This document shows positions 53,283 to 62,964 of a DNA stretch of 64,000 bases, piece after piece. Positions within the stretch are counted from its first letter, which is position 1. The number at the start of each line of letters is the position of its first letter. The stretch spans positions 124,001 to 188,000 of the forward strand of contig NZ_BMCP01000001.1 in assembly GCF_014635245.1 (NCBI RefSeq). The letters run 5' to 3'. Source of the DNA: Agaricicola taiwanensis (GTDB lineage Bacteria; Pseudomonadota; Alphaproteobacteria; Rhizobiales; Methylopilaceae). A program made the translations under genes and the position numbers. Under the pieces are notes generated by a model that was given only the letters and a program-made list of their open reading frames with translations, had not been told where the DNA came from and searched no databases.

Positions 53283-54089
53283 TCAGGGCCAGATCTCAAG
53301 GGGAACGCGGGGCTCCTCGCCGAACCACTTGGCGTAGAGCTTCTGATATTCGCCCGACTTCCACAGGTCCTGCAGCGTCTCGTTGATGATGTCGCGCAGG
53401 GCAGAGTCACCCTGCCGGACACCGATGCCGAACGGCTCGGAGCTGAAGATGTCCCCGACGATCTGGTAATCCTTGTTCTCCTTGGCGAAGCCTTGGAGGA
53501 TGTTCAGGCTGCCGGTCAATGCATCGGCACGGCCCTGCACGAGGGCGAGCCAGGCACTGTTGTAGTCCTTGAAACCCACGAGCTTGGCCTCGGGAGCAGC
53601 GGCGGCAATGTTCTTCTCCAGCGTCGTGCCCTGCTGTACGGCCACCTGTTTGCCGGCCAGGCTGTCGACGCCCGTGATGTCGCTACCGGCCTTGACGATC
53701 AAGGCTTGTCCGCCGGTGTAGTAGGTGATCGAGAAATCGATGGTGCGGTCACGCTCGATGGTATGCGTCATGGATGCCGCCACCACATCGACATTGCCGC
53801 TGACCAGCATGGGAATGCGGGTCGGCGAGGTGACGCTGACGAATTCCACGGGCACACCGATCTTCTCGGCAACCTTGGTGAGCAGATCGAGATCGAAGCC
53901 GGTGGGCTTGTTCCCCTCGCCCAGGAAGCCGAACGGCGGCGTGTCGAATTTGACACCCGCGAGCAGTTTGCCGCGGCTCTTGATCTCTTCGACCGAATTT
54001 GGCGACTGCGCCATCGTCACCGCCGGCGCCATCACGCCGGCAATGATCAGACTGGACAGACCCACGAAAAGCAGTTTGCGCATGTTCAT
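53283..54089 (-). CDS. family-3 amino-acid-binding protein (ABC transporter)
   Basis: A 268-residue periplasmic binding protein: signal peptide about 1-26, then LLAGVKFDTPPFGFLGEGNKPTGFDLDLLTKVAEKIG, the SBP-3 core for polar amino acids; DVVAASMTHTIERDRTIDFSITYY and AGKQVAVQQGTTLEK are typical. Ligand specificity is not readable. Its start overlaps the aminotransferase stop. Being family 3, it argues that the operon imports an amino-acid-like compound. Confidence 0.94.
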   Translation of the reverse strand: MNMRKLLFVGLSSLIIAGVMAPAVTMAQSPNSVEEIKSRGKLLAGVKFDTPPFGFLGEGNKPTGFDLDLLTKVAEKIGVPVEFVSVTSPTRIPMLVSGNVDVVAASMTHTIERDRTIDFSITYYTGGQALIVKAGSDITGVDSLAGKQVAVQQGTTLEKNIAAAAPEAKLVGFKDYNSAWLALVQGRADALTGSLNILQGFAKENKDYQIVGDIFSSEPFGIGVRQGDSALRDIINETLQDLWKSGEYQKLYAKWFGEEPRVPLEIWP

Positions 54090-55273
54090 CTCTGGACCCC
54101 GATTGTCTTGGGTTGGTTTTTGCTAGGCAATCCGGCCTGTTCGATGCGCGCCAAGGCTTCATCCAGATCGGCATCGGAACAGGTTACGGACAATCGGAGG
54201 TGCCCCGCACCGGCCTCTCCGAAAGAAGATCCCGGCAACACCGCGACATCGACCGTGTCGAGCCAGTGGCGTGCGATCTCGATGTCGTCGCCGGCGATTG
54301 CGGGAAAGAGATAGAAGGTGGCCTCGGGAAGCGGACAGCTGATGCCCTCGATGCCGTTGAGGCGAGCGGCGGTGCGTTTTTGCCGCGCCTCGAAGGTGGC
54401 GCGATAACCGGGCACGATCTGATCATAAAGGCGAAGCGCCTCGAGACCGGCGGCCTGGATGAACCCTGGCACGCAGTAAATCGAATGCTGGATGAACTTC
54501 ACCACCGCCTTCGACGCGCCTGGCGGAAGGGCGAGATAGCCGAGGCGCCAGCCGGTCATGCCAAAGGTTTTCGACATGCTGTCGACCACGAAGGTGCGTT
54601 CGCGCATTCCCTCGATGCCCTGCATGGACGGGAAAGTCCCGTCATGGATCAGATCACGATAGACCTGATCGAAAATGATCCAGAACCCGTGCTTGCGCGC
54701 CAGTTCGGCAACCTGGCGCAGCTCGGCCTCGGGCAGAACGCGCGCGGTTGGATTGACTGGCGAGTTGAGGATGATTGCCTTGGTGCGCGGCGTGATCGCC
54801 CTGGCCAGCGCCTCGACATCGATTGTATCAAGCATGGCCAGAGGGACGGGCCTGCCGCCACACATGCGCACGCAGGGACCGTAGCTGACCCAGCCGGGAA
54901 CGGGGACGATGACCTCGTCATCCGCATCCACCATAGCCATGAGCGCGGCCATGAGGGCGAACTTGCCGCCCGGCGTTACGATGATGTCGGCGGGATCGTA
55001 AGTGGCACCGGACAGCCGGCTCTCGCGCTCCACGATGGCATCACGCAGGGCAAGGCTGCCGGCGGAAGGTCCATAGTGGGTGTCGCCGTCATGCATGGCG
55101 CGCGTCGCGGCCTCGATGATGCGCGGATCGGTGTCGATGTTCGGGTCACCGCTGGACAGACCGAGGATCTTTCGGCCGGAGGCCCGCGCGACACGGACGC
55201 GTTCGGTCAGTTCGACCGTGGCCGACGGCTTCAGTGAGGAGACGCGCGCGGATAGTTGGGGTGCGGAGAGCAT
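54086..55273 (-). CDS. PLP-dependent class I/II aminotransferase
   Basis: A 395-residue AspC-type aminotransferase. PLP site residues: ILGLSSGDPNIDTDPRIIEAA (substrate entry), AIILNSPVNPTARVLPE (in place of the usual NPSNPTG), and VDSMSKTFGMTGWRLGYLALP with the PLP lysine in SKTFGMTG. ATG at 55273 follows AGGA and lies two bases after the TetR stop; TTG at 55279 would overlap. It is positioned to transaminate the imported compound. Confidence 0.92.
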   Translation of the reverse strand: MLSAPQLSARVSSLKPSATVELTERVRVARASGRKILGLSSGDPNIDTDPRIIEAATRAMHDGDTHYGPSAGSLALRDAIVERESRLSGATYDPADIIVTPGGKFALMAALMAMVDADDEVIVPVPGWVSYGPCVRMCGGRPVPLAMLDTIDVEALARAITPRTKAIILNSPVNPTARVLPEAELRQVAELARKHGFWIIFDQVYRDLIHDGTFPSMQGIEGMRERTFVVDSMSKTFGMTGWRLGYLALPPGASKAVVKFIQHSIYCVPGFIQAAGLEALRLYDQIVPGYRATFEARQKRTAARLNGIEGISCPLPEATFYLFPAIAGDDIEIARHWLDTVDVAVLPGSSFGEAGAGHLRLSVTCSDADLDEALARIEQAGLPSKNQPKTIGVQR

Positions 55274-55275
55274 GG

Positions 55276-55938
55276 TCAATCCTGAGCAGGCATGGTTTCA
55301 GCGGAAAATGAAGGCAGCGCCACCACCGGTGCGCGGAAACCGGCCGCGGCAAAGGCAATGAGCTCCTGCACCGCGCGCTCCGTATCGGAAGGATCGCACG
55401 CACTGCCGGAAATGATCTGGATGCGCCCGGGATTGGCCAGGGTGTAGTACTGGGCACCGAGGAGAAAGTGGAACCGCCAGTAGAAATCCTGGCGGGCGAG
55501 ATGAGTGAGCTCGGCCATTAATGCCTCCACGAAGGTTCCCGTGACGGCGTTGAAGTGTTTGGCGACCAGTTGCTGCGACAGATCCGCCTGTTCATGTGCG
55601 ATCGCAGCGCGCAGCCGCATGAAGCGACGGGCACGCTCATCGCCATCGGGCGGCATCAACGCGGGCCGCAGGTAAGCGTCCAGGATCTGCTCGAGCATCG
55701 GCGGACGGCCCTGCCCCGGCCTGCAAGCCTCCAGGAGGCGCAGCCGTTCGGCATTCATCACCGAGCAGTGCATTTCGAAAATCCGCTCGAGGAGCACCTC
55801 CTTCGAGCCGAAATGATAGTGGACCGCCGCGATGTTGGCGCCGCATGCCCGCGTGATCGAGCGGAGCGACACAGCGCGATAGCCCTCTTCGGCAAACATT
55901 TCCTCTGCCACTTCGAGAATGCGGGTCGGCGTGTCCAC
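55276..55938 (-). CDS. TetR/AcrR-family transcriptional regulator
   Basis: A 220-residue regulator: N-terminal helix-turn-helix (TRILEVAEEMFAEEGYRAVSLRSITRACGANIAAVHYHFGSKEVLL, about residues 5-48) and a helical ligand-binding domain. GTG at 55938 is chosen: it follows GAGG at five bases and leaves the inverted repeat and a TTGACA -35 element upstream. A longer frame starts at GTG 55980. It is first in the nine-gene operon and divergent from the MmgE/PrpD gene. Confidence 0.85.
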   Translation of the reverse strand: MDTPTRILEVAEEMFAEEGYRAVSLRSITRACGANIAAVHYHFGSKEVLLERIFEMHCSVMNAERLRLLEACRPGQGRPPMLEQILDAYLRPALMPPDGDERARRFMRLRAAIAHEQADLSQQLVAKHFNAVTGTFVEALMAELTHLARQDFYWRFHFLLGAQYYTLANPGRIQIISGSACDPSDTERAVQELIAFAAAGFRAPVVALPSFSAETMPAQD

Positions 55939-55945
55939 ACGGGCC

Positions 55946-55988
55946 TCAAACAGATGATTCAATCGACCGTTTGAAACCACTGTTTGAA
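55946..55988. promoter_or_regulatory. candidate TetR operator region
   Basis: TCAAAC (55946-55951) and GTTTGA (55969-55974) form an inverted repeat; GTTTGAA recurs at 55982-55988. They overlap the region between the reverse-strand -35 hexamer TTGACA (55994-55999) and the TetR start, so binding would block transcription. Confidence 0.4.
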
Positions 55989-56149
55989 GATCGTGTCAAT
56001 CACGATGTGCGCGGGGAACACGGACGCCAGTGGGCGCGGCTTAGGCACGAAGGTCGCAGAGACCGAGATCGGGTGAGGCTTGTGCCGCCGGGATCGCTGG
56101 CGCTTCATGTCCGTGCGAAGGTTGGGGATTCGCGGAATTGAAGGGGGGT

Positions 56150-56171
56150 TGGATCCTGAGACAAGGATCCA
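56150..56171 (+). repeat. 8-bp inverted repeat in the PrpD leader
   Basis: TGGATCCT (56150-56157), loop GAGACA, AGGATCCA (56164-56171). It lies 77 bases before the PrpD start; whether it acts as a hairpin in the leader or a protein site cannot be decided. Confidence 0.4.
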
Positions 56172-56247
56172 TGACCGTCTGCTTTCCAAACGATCATCGT
56201 GGGATCGTGAGTGGCAGCATAGACAAGACAATGATGGAGGAAAGCCG

Positions 56248-57606
56248 ATGGATGACGCCCTGAATTCGATTGTCGAATTCATCCTGTCGACGAGCGAGAA
56301 CAGCATTCCAGCCGATGTGTTGGAAAAATCCCGGGACCTCATCATAGACACACTGGGATGTGCCATCGGTGGCCGCGTTTCAAGAGCCTGTGCCGCCTCG
56401 CGGTCCTACCCGGCACTTCCGACGCCGGAGGGATCAGGTGCTGTCATCGGTGAAGCCGGAGACTATCCGGTCGAGATCGCCGCTTTCTGGAATTCCGCGG
56501 CTTCGCGCTACCTCGACTTCAACGATCTCTATCCACCCATCGGCCATCCCAGCGATATGATCGGCGCGCTGGTCGCCGCCTCTAAGCCCACGCGGGCGTC
56601 CGGCCGGAGGATACTTGCCGCCAATGCCATTGCCTATGAGGTTTTCGCGCGTCTGTCGGAAACGGTGCTGGCCCGTCGATCCATGAGCCTCGACTACGGC
56701 TATGGGATCTGCATCGGCGCGTCTGCGGGATTGTGCCACCTCTATGGTCTCGATAGGGCCGCGACCGAAGCCGCGATCGCCATGGCGGCCACCAGCGGCA
56801 TTCAGTTGCGGGCAAACCGCGCGGGTCAGCTGTCGGATTACAAGAGTGTCCAAACCGCGGTCAGCGCGAAGGATGCCGTCTTCTTCACGCTTCTCGCCCG
56901 CGCCGGCCTGACCGGCCCCTCAGCGCCCTTCAGCGGCCGGCATGGCATCATGGAGCTTCTGGATGGAAAGGCCGCACCGCTCGACATCGACAGCTTTGAC
57001 AGCTGGAAGATCTTCGGCGCCTGTCTCAAATATTGGCCGACGACCTACAATACGCAGGCCAGCGTCTGGGCGGCACTGAAGCTGCGCGACATCGTTTCCT
57101 GGGAAGAGATCGACAAGGTTACATTGTTCACCTCGCGTTTCCTCCATCACGAATCGGCCAGCGAGCCGGCAAAATGGGACCCGAAGACGAGAGAAACCGC
57201 GGACCACAGCCTGCCCTATATTTTCTCACGGGCCATGCAGCATGGCACCATGAACGTCGGAAGCTACGAACCAGAGGCCATCGCCGACCCTCAGGTGAGG
57301 GTGTTGATGAACAGACTGAAGGTGATCGTGGATGAAGAGATCGACGCCCAATGGCCGGCAAGGATCGGCCTGAGGCTTGAGGCGGTCACCAAAGATGGGG
57401 CGGTTCACAGGGTAGAGAGCTTTGATCCCTTGGGGCACGAGCGCAATCCCATGTCGGCTGAGGACATCTCGCGGAAGTTCACGACCTTGGTTGCGCCCTA
57501 CCTCGGCGCGGATTTGGCCTGCAAAGCCCTGGAGATCGCCTGGAGAATGGATGAGCTGAAGTCTTTCAACGATGTCCTGAAGGCCCTTGTCCCCCAAGCC
57601 GCCTAG
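56248..57606 (+). CDS. MmgE/PrpD family protein (2-methylcitrate dehydratase-like)
   Basis: A 452-residue member of the MmgE/PrpD fold: LIIDTLGCAIGG near residue 35, RYLDFNDLYPP and GHPSDMIGALVAA (the D-x-N-D and G-H-P-S-D active-site patterns), SGIQLRANRAGQLSDYKSVQTAVSAKDAVF. The family includes 2-methylcitrate and cis-aconitate dehydratases/decarboxylases acting on tricarboxylates. ATG at 56248 has GGAGG eight bases upstream. It is divergent from the TetR gene of the gal operon and may act on a related tricarboxylate. Confidence 0.88.
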   Translation: MDDALNSIVEFILSTSENSIPADVLEKSRDLIIDTLGCAIGGRVSRACAASRSYPALPTPEGSGAVIGEAGDYPVEIAAFWNSAASRYLDFNDLYPPIGHPSDMIGALVAASKPTRASGRRILAANAIAYEVFARLSETVLARRSMSLDYGYGICIGASAGLCHLYGLDRAATEAAIAMAATSGIQLRANRAGQLSDYKSVQTAVSAKDAVFFTLLARAGLTGPSAPFSGRHGIMELLDGKAAPLDIDSFDSWKIFGACLKYWPTTYNTQASVWAALKLRDIVSWEEIDKVTLFTSRFLHHESASEPAKWDPKTRETADHSLPYIFSRAMQHGTMNVGSYEPEAIADPQVRVLMNRLKVIVDEEIDAQWPARIGLRLEAVTKDGAVHRVESFDPLGHERNPMSAEDISRKFTTLVAPYLGADLACKALEIAWRMDELKSFNDVLKALVPQAA

Positions 57607-57773
57607 AAAAACTCTATCCACGGGCGCCTTTTGACTTCCGCGGATCAAGGCCTTTATGGTCGCACACATCCTGAACGTCACTCGTCCCGTACCAACTTGC
57701 GCTGAAGCAAGACGGCGTTCGTCGCGAGCCAGAGGAGGCCAAGGCGATTTTACGCCCGATCGCACATCTGACC

Positions 57774-59015
57774 TTGAGTGCTTTCTTCAGTTTCATGGTG
57801 TCGGCAGCCGGAGCGGCGGAACTGTCGATCGTGTCTGGTGGCGTTGGGCGGGATATCCAGACACTCCGGGCCAATCTCGATATCTTTGAGAAAAGGACCG
57901 GGCACCGCGTCAGCATCGTCGAGATGCCGTCCTCGTCCACTGACCAGTTCGCCCAGTTTCGGCTGTGGCTGGCAGCGGGCAATGCGGATGTCGACGTCTA
58001 TCGCACCGATATCATCTGGGCGCCCCAGCTTGCCAATCACCTCCTCGACCTCTCGCAGTATGCGGAGGCCCGCCAGGCTGCCGGGGAGCATTTTGAGTCC
58101 ATCATCACCTCGCAGACCGTTGATGGCCGCCTGGTGGCGCTGCCGTTTTACACCGATGCTCCGGCTCTGTTTTATCGCACCGACCTGTTGGAAAAGTACC
58201 ACCTGGAGGTGCCGAAGACCTGGGACGAGTTGGAAACGGCCGCCAAGACCATCCAGGATGGCGAGCGCGCTGCCGGTGCCGGAAACTTTCACGGCTATGT
58301 TTTTCAGGCAGCGGCTTACGAAGGGCTGACCTGCAACGGTCTTGAGTGGATCATGTCACACGGCGGCGGGCAGATCGTCGAAGCCGATGGCACGATCTCC
58401 ATCAACAATGACAAGGCCGCCGCTGCCATCACCCGGGCAGCATCATGGATCGGCACCATCTCGCCGGAAGGTGTGCTCGGCTACCAGGAGGAGGAAAGCC
58501 GCGGCATCTGGCAAACGGGGAATGCCGCCTTCATGCGAAACTGGCCCTATGCCTATGCCCTCTCGGGCAGCGACGACAGCGCGGTGAAGGGCAAGTTTGG
58601 CATCGCACCGCTCCCCGCCGGCGAAAACGGCTCCGTGGCCGCGCTCGGCGGTTGGAACCTGGCGGTCTCCGAATACACCTCCGAGCCCGACGCCGCGGTT
58701 GAACTCGTCCTCTTCCTCACCGGTGTCGAGGCGCAGAAAACCCGCGCCATCGGGAACAGCAGCCTTCCGACACGGCCGGCGCTTTATGATGATCCCAAGA
58801 TCCTTGAAGCCCAGCCCATCGTCGGACAATGGCGGGAGGTGTTCGCCAATGCCGTTCCCCGCCCTTCCGCCGTGCTGGGCAGTGACTACAACGAGGCATC
58901 CAAGGACGTCTGGGATGCCATCCACCGGACGCTCTCGCACCGTGACGACGTCCATCAGAATCTTCTTCGGCTGGAAGCGCGGCTGCGGCGGCTGAAAGGA
59001 GCGGGATGGAAATGA
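57774..59015 (+). CDS. sugar ABC transporter substrate-binding protein (trehalose/maltose type)
   Basis: A family-1 extracellular binding protein (IVSGGVGRDIQTLRANLDIFEKRTGHRV, NADVDVYRTDIIWAPQLANHL, ALPFYTDAPALFYRTDLLEKY, AALGGWNLAVSEY). The listed start is TTG at 57774 (413 residues), but this gives a signal peptide without a basic n-region. An ATT at 57747, with AGAGGAGG eight bases upstream, would add nine residues including an arginine and a fuller leader; no ATG, GTG or TTG lies in that stretch. The start is therefore uncertain. It leads a binding protein-permease-permease-ATPase set like ThuEFGK. Confidence 0.85.
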   Translation: MSAFFSFMVSAAGAAELSIVSGGVGRDIQTLRANLDIFEKRTGHRVSIVEMPSSSTDQFAQFRLWLAAGNADVDVYRTDIIWAPQLANHLLDLSQYAEARQAAGEHFESIITSQTVDGRLVALPFYTDAPALFYRTDLLEKYHLEVPKTWDELETAAKTIQDGERAAGAGNFHGYVFQAAAYEGLTCNGLEWIMSHGGGQIVEADGTISINNDKAAAAITRAASWIGTISPEGVLGYQEEESRGIWQTGNAAFMRNWPYAYALSGSDDSAVKGKFGIAPLPAGENGSVAALGGWNLAVSEYTSEPDAAVELVLFLTGVEAQKTRAIGNSSLPTRPALYDDPKILEAQPIVGQWREVFANAVPRPSAVLGSDYNEASKDVWDAIHRTLSHRDDVHQNLLRLEARLRRLKGAGWK

Positions 59016-59031
59016 TCCATCCGCACGGCCG

Positions 59032-59958
59032 ATGAGGACAGAACGCACCATGGGCGCCAGCAGGCGTCGTGCCGCTCTCCTCTTCCTCGCACCCATGCTG
59101 CTGACACTGGCACTGGTGGCGGGCTGGCCGCTAGCGCGCACCATCTGGTTCGGCTTCACCGACGCTTCCCTTACCGACCTCGACGGCGCCGCCTGGATCG
59201 GCCTTGGCAATTATCTGGACTGGCTGCCCTATGGTGATGGCAGCGGCGAATGGATCGGTCTCCTGGTCGATCGCCAATGGTGGCGCGCCGTATGGAACAC
59301 GCTTGTCTTCACCTTCGTCACTGTTTCGGTCGAAACCGCGCTCGGCCTTGCCATCGCGCTGGTTCTCAACGCGGATTTTCCCATGCGCGGTGTGGTGCGG
59401 GCGGCCGTGCTGGTGCCCTGGGCCATCCCCACCGTGGTCTCGGCCAAGATGTGGGCGTGGATGCTGAACGACCAGTTCGGCATCATCAACGACCTCGGCA
59501 TGAAGCTCGGCCTTCTGTCCGCACCCGTCGCCTGGGTGGCATCGCCCGATACCGCCATGGTCGCCGTCATGCTGGTCGACATCTGGAAGTCGACGCCCTT
59601 CATGGCCCTGCTCATCCTGGCCGGTCTGCAGATGATCCCGCGCGACATCTACGAAGCCGCCAGGATCGACGGCGTCAATCCGATCATGACCTTCTGGCGG
59701 GTCACGCTCCCCCTCGCGGCGCCAGCCATTCTGGTCGCAGTGATCTTCCGCGCGCTCGACGCCCTCCGGGTCTTCGACATCGTCTATGTGCTGACACCCA
59801 ACAATTCCGAGACCCGGACCATGTCGGTGTTCGTGCAGGAAAATCTCTTCCAGTTCGACCAGTTTTCCTACGGTTCGGCAGCCTCCACGCTGCTGTTCCT
59901 GGTGATCGCCATGATCACGCTCGCCTATATCCGGGCCGCCCGGCTCAATCTGGATTGA
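59032..59958 (+). CDS. sugar ABC transporter permease (MalF/ThuF type)
   Basis: A 308-residue permease with six helices; LFLAPMLLTLALVAGWPLARTIWFGFTDASL is the typical MalF-like opening, and YEAARIDGVNPIMTFWRVTLPLAAPAIL is the EAA loop. An internal ATG at 59050 may be the actual start. It follows the binding protein by 16 bases. Confidence 0.93.
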   Translation: MRTERTMGASRRRAALLFLAPMLLTLALVAGWPLARTIWFGFTDASLTDLDGAAWIGLGNYLDWLPYGDGSGEWIGLLVDRQWWRAVWNTLVFTFVTVSVETALGLAIALVLNADFPMRGVVRAAVLVPWAIPTVVSAKMWAWMLNDQFGIINDLGMKLGLLSAPVAWVASPDTAMVAVMLVDIWKSTPFMALLILAGLQMIPRDIYEAARIDGVNPIMTFWRVTLPLAAPAILVAVIFRALDALRVFDIVYVLTPNNSETRTMSVFVQENLFQFDQFSYGSAASTLLFLVIAMITLAYIRAARLNLD

Positions 59959-59966
59959 GGACGCAC

Positions 59967-60791
59967 ATGGCAACGATCCGAAAGATCGCCTTTTGGCTGT
60001 TGGTGGCGCTGATCCTGCTGTTCACCCTGTTTCCCTTCTACTACGCGGTTCTGACATCGCTGGAGTCGGGCACCGCACTCTTCACGCCGAACTATCTCCC
60101 CGAGACGTTCGATCTCTCCAACTACCGCCAGGTGCTCGGCCGAGGTGCCTTCCCCACCAATGTGCTCAACTCCGTCCTGGTGGCGGCAGCGACCGTCGCC
60201 ATCTCGCTGTTTCTCGGGCTGACGGCATCCTTTGCCCTGGCGCGGGTTCCCTTTCGTGGCCGCAAGCTCCTGCTGCTCACCGTTTTGTCGGTGTCCATGT
60301 TCCCCCAGATCGCCGTGCTGGCGGGCCTTTTCGAGGTGGTGCGCGCCTTCGGGCTCTACAATTCTCTGTTCAGCCTGATCATGAGCTATCTCATTTTCAC
60401 TCTGCCCTTCACGGTCTGGGTGCTGACGACCTTCATGCGCGACCTCCCGGTGGAGATCGAGGAAGCGGCCATCGTCGACGGCGCCTCGCCCTGGATCATC
60501 GTCACCCGCGTCTTTCTCCCGCTGATGTGGCCGGCGATGGTGACCACCGGCCTCCTCGCGTTCATCCAGGCCTGGAACGAATTCATCTTCGCGCTGACCT
60601 TCGTCTCCAGTTCCGACACGCGCACGGCGCCGGTCGCCATCGCCATGATCTCCGGAACATCGGCGCAGGAAACGCCCTGGGGCGCCATCATGGCGGCTTC
60701 CGTCGTGGTGACGGCGCCGCTCATCATCCTCGTCCTCATCTTCCAGCGCCGCATCGCGGCCGGTCTCACCGCCGGCGGAGTGAAGGGCTGA
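59967..60791 (+). CDS. sugar ABC transporter permease (MalG/ThuG type)
   Basis: A 274-residue permease: FTLFPFYYAVLTSLESGTALF opening and the EAA loop EEAAIVDGASPWIIVTRVFLPLMWPAMVTT, with FIQAWNEFIFALTF near the end, typical of MalG. ATG at 59967 is chosen; a longer frame from 59250 overlaps the first permease and is a shadow. It lies eight bases after the MalF-type gene. Confidence 0.94.
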   Translation: MATIRKIAFWLLVALILLFTLFPFYYAVLTSLESGTALFTPNYLPETFDLSNYRQVLGRGAFPTNVLNSVLVAAATVAISLFLGLTASFALARVPFRGRKLLLLTVLSVSMFPQIAVLAGLFEVVRAFGLYNSLFSLIMSYLIFTLPFTVWVLTTFMRDLPVEIEEAAIVDGASPWIIVTRVFLPLMWPAMVTTGLLAFIQAWNEFIFALTFVSSSDTRTAPVAIAMISGTSAQETPWGAIMAASVVVTAPLIILVLIFQRRIAAGLTAGGVKG

Positions 60792-60819
60792 TCGAACGTC
60801 CAAAGGGGCCACTGCCGCC

Positions 60820-61893
<1,074 letters not shown>

Positions 61894-61917
61894 TCCGGCG
61901 CGCGCTGTTCAAACCGC

Positions 61918-62964
61918 TCAGCACTTCCGCACAATGCGTGAAAGTGGGCCGGCCGCAATACAGCGAAAGCCCTCCGGGTCAAACGCAAGCTCGGGACGTC
62001 TTGCGAACAGGCCTGTCAGCGCCGCCTGTATGTAGCGGGTGCCATAGCCGGTTCCCGACGGCACAACGACCAGTGGCCCGCCCGTCTCGGTCCAGGTGAT
62101 GGTCAGATCCGGGTCTGAACTGGGGGAAAGCTTCCATTCCAGCCGGACATGTCCCTCGGCCCGGGACAGGGCTCCATATTTGATAGCGTTCGTCGCAAGC
62201 TCGTGAAGGCAGAGCGCCAGGGTCGTCGCGGCCTCGCGCGAGAGCAGGATATGGGGACCGTCAACGGAGACGCGGGGCAGTTCCCCGGAACGATAGGGCG
62301 CCAGGGTCGAGCCGACGACATCCGCGAACGGCACCTCCTCACCACCGGCGAGGAACACCGTGGAGTGGACGTTGGACAGGGCGGTCAACCGTCCCCGGAA
62401 GTCCTCCGACAGCTCCTCGATGGTTGTGGCGCCGCGTCGGGTCATCTCGAAAATGGACATTACGCTGGCGAGAATATTCTTCACGCGATGATTGAGCTCG
62501 AGCCGAAGCTCCGTCTCCCGCTCGAGATAGTCACGGACCTCGCGCTGACGGTACCTGGCCAGGAGCGCCGACTGAATGCCGCTGATCAGCTCCAGGGCAG
62601 CCACGGGTCGTTGATAGAAGATCTGGCGGGAGCGTGGCCATGCTGCGCCAAGCGCAGCCTTGATCCGCGATTGGGATGCGGCGCGGTCCACCAGAACGAT
62701 GATGGGTATTTCCGACCAGTTTGGCTGATCGCGGAGGAAGTCTGCGATGGTAGCGATCGCCGCGGGATCGAGCGCTTCATGCGTAACGACCAACGCGCCG
62801 GGAGACTGGGCCAGCAGATCGGCCAACTCCGCAGGGCTTGTCGCGCGTCCCTTTATCTTGTGCTCGTGAAGCAGGGACGCCGTATAGGATGCGTCTTTTC
62901 GATAGGGAGCCAGAATGAGAACCCAATCGAGCGGCCCTAATCCATTTTGCTCAAAGTCGCTCAC
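61918..62964 (-). CDS. HWE-family histidine kinase with degenerate receiver domain
   Basis: A 348-residue cytoplasmic protein starting with GTG at 62964. Residues about 13-138 resemble a response-regulator receiver, but no aspartate lies at the phosphorylation place (GALVVTHEAL), so it is a pseudo-receiver. Residues about 150-340 are an HWE-type kinase: ELNHRVKNILASVMSIFEMTRR with His159, and LCLHELATNAIKYGALS as the N-box. The gene starts inside the stop of the KaiC-like gene (GTGA), so they are one unit. Confidence 0.87.
   Translation of the reverse strand: MSDFEQNGLGPLDWVLILAPYRKDASYTASLLHEHKIKGRATSPAELADLLAQSPGALVVTHEALDPAAIATIADFLRDQPNWSEIPIIVLVDRAASQSRIKAALGAAWPRSRQIFYQRPVAALELISGIQSALLARYRQREVRDYLERETELRLELNHRVKNILASVMSIFEMTRRGATTIEELSEDFRGRLTALSNVHSTVFLAGGEEVPFADVVGSTLAPYRSGELPRVSVDGPHILLSREAATTLALCLHELATNAIKYGALSRAEGHVRLEWKLSPSSDPDLTITWTETGGPLVVVPSGTGYGTRYIQAALTGLFARRPELAFDPEGFRCIAAGPLSRIVRKC

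Larger units (their letters stand above)
55939..56247. other. divergent intergenic region TetR / MmgE-PrpD
   Basis: 309 bases between the chosen starts. It contains TCAAAC/GTTTGA arms (55946-55951 and 55969-55974), a second GTTTGAA at 55982-55988 and TTGACA on the reverse strand (55994-55999) as possible -35 element for TetR; and an inverted repeat TGGATCCT/AGGATCCA at 56150-56171 nearer the PrpD start. No gene is seen. Confidence 0.6.
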
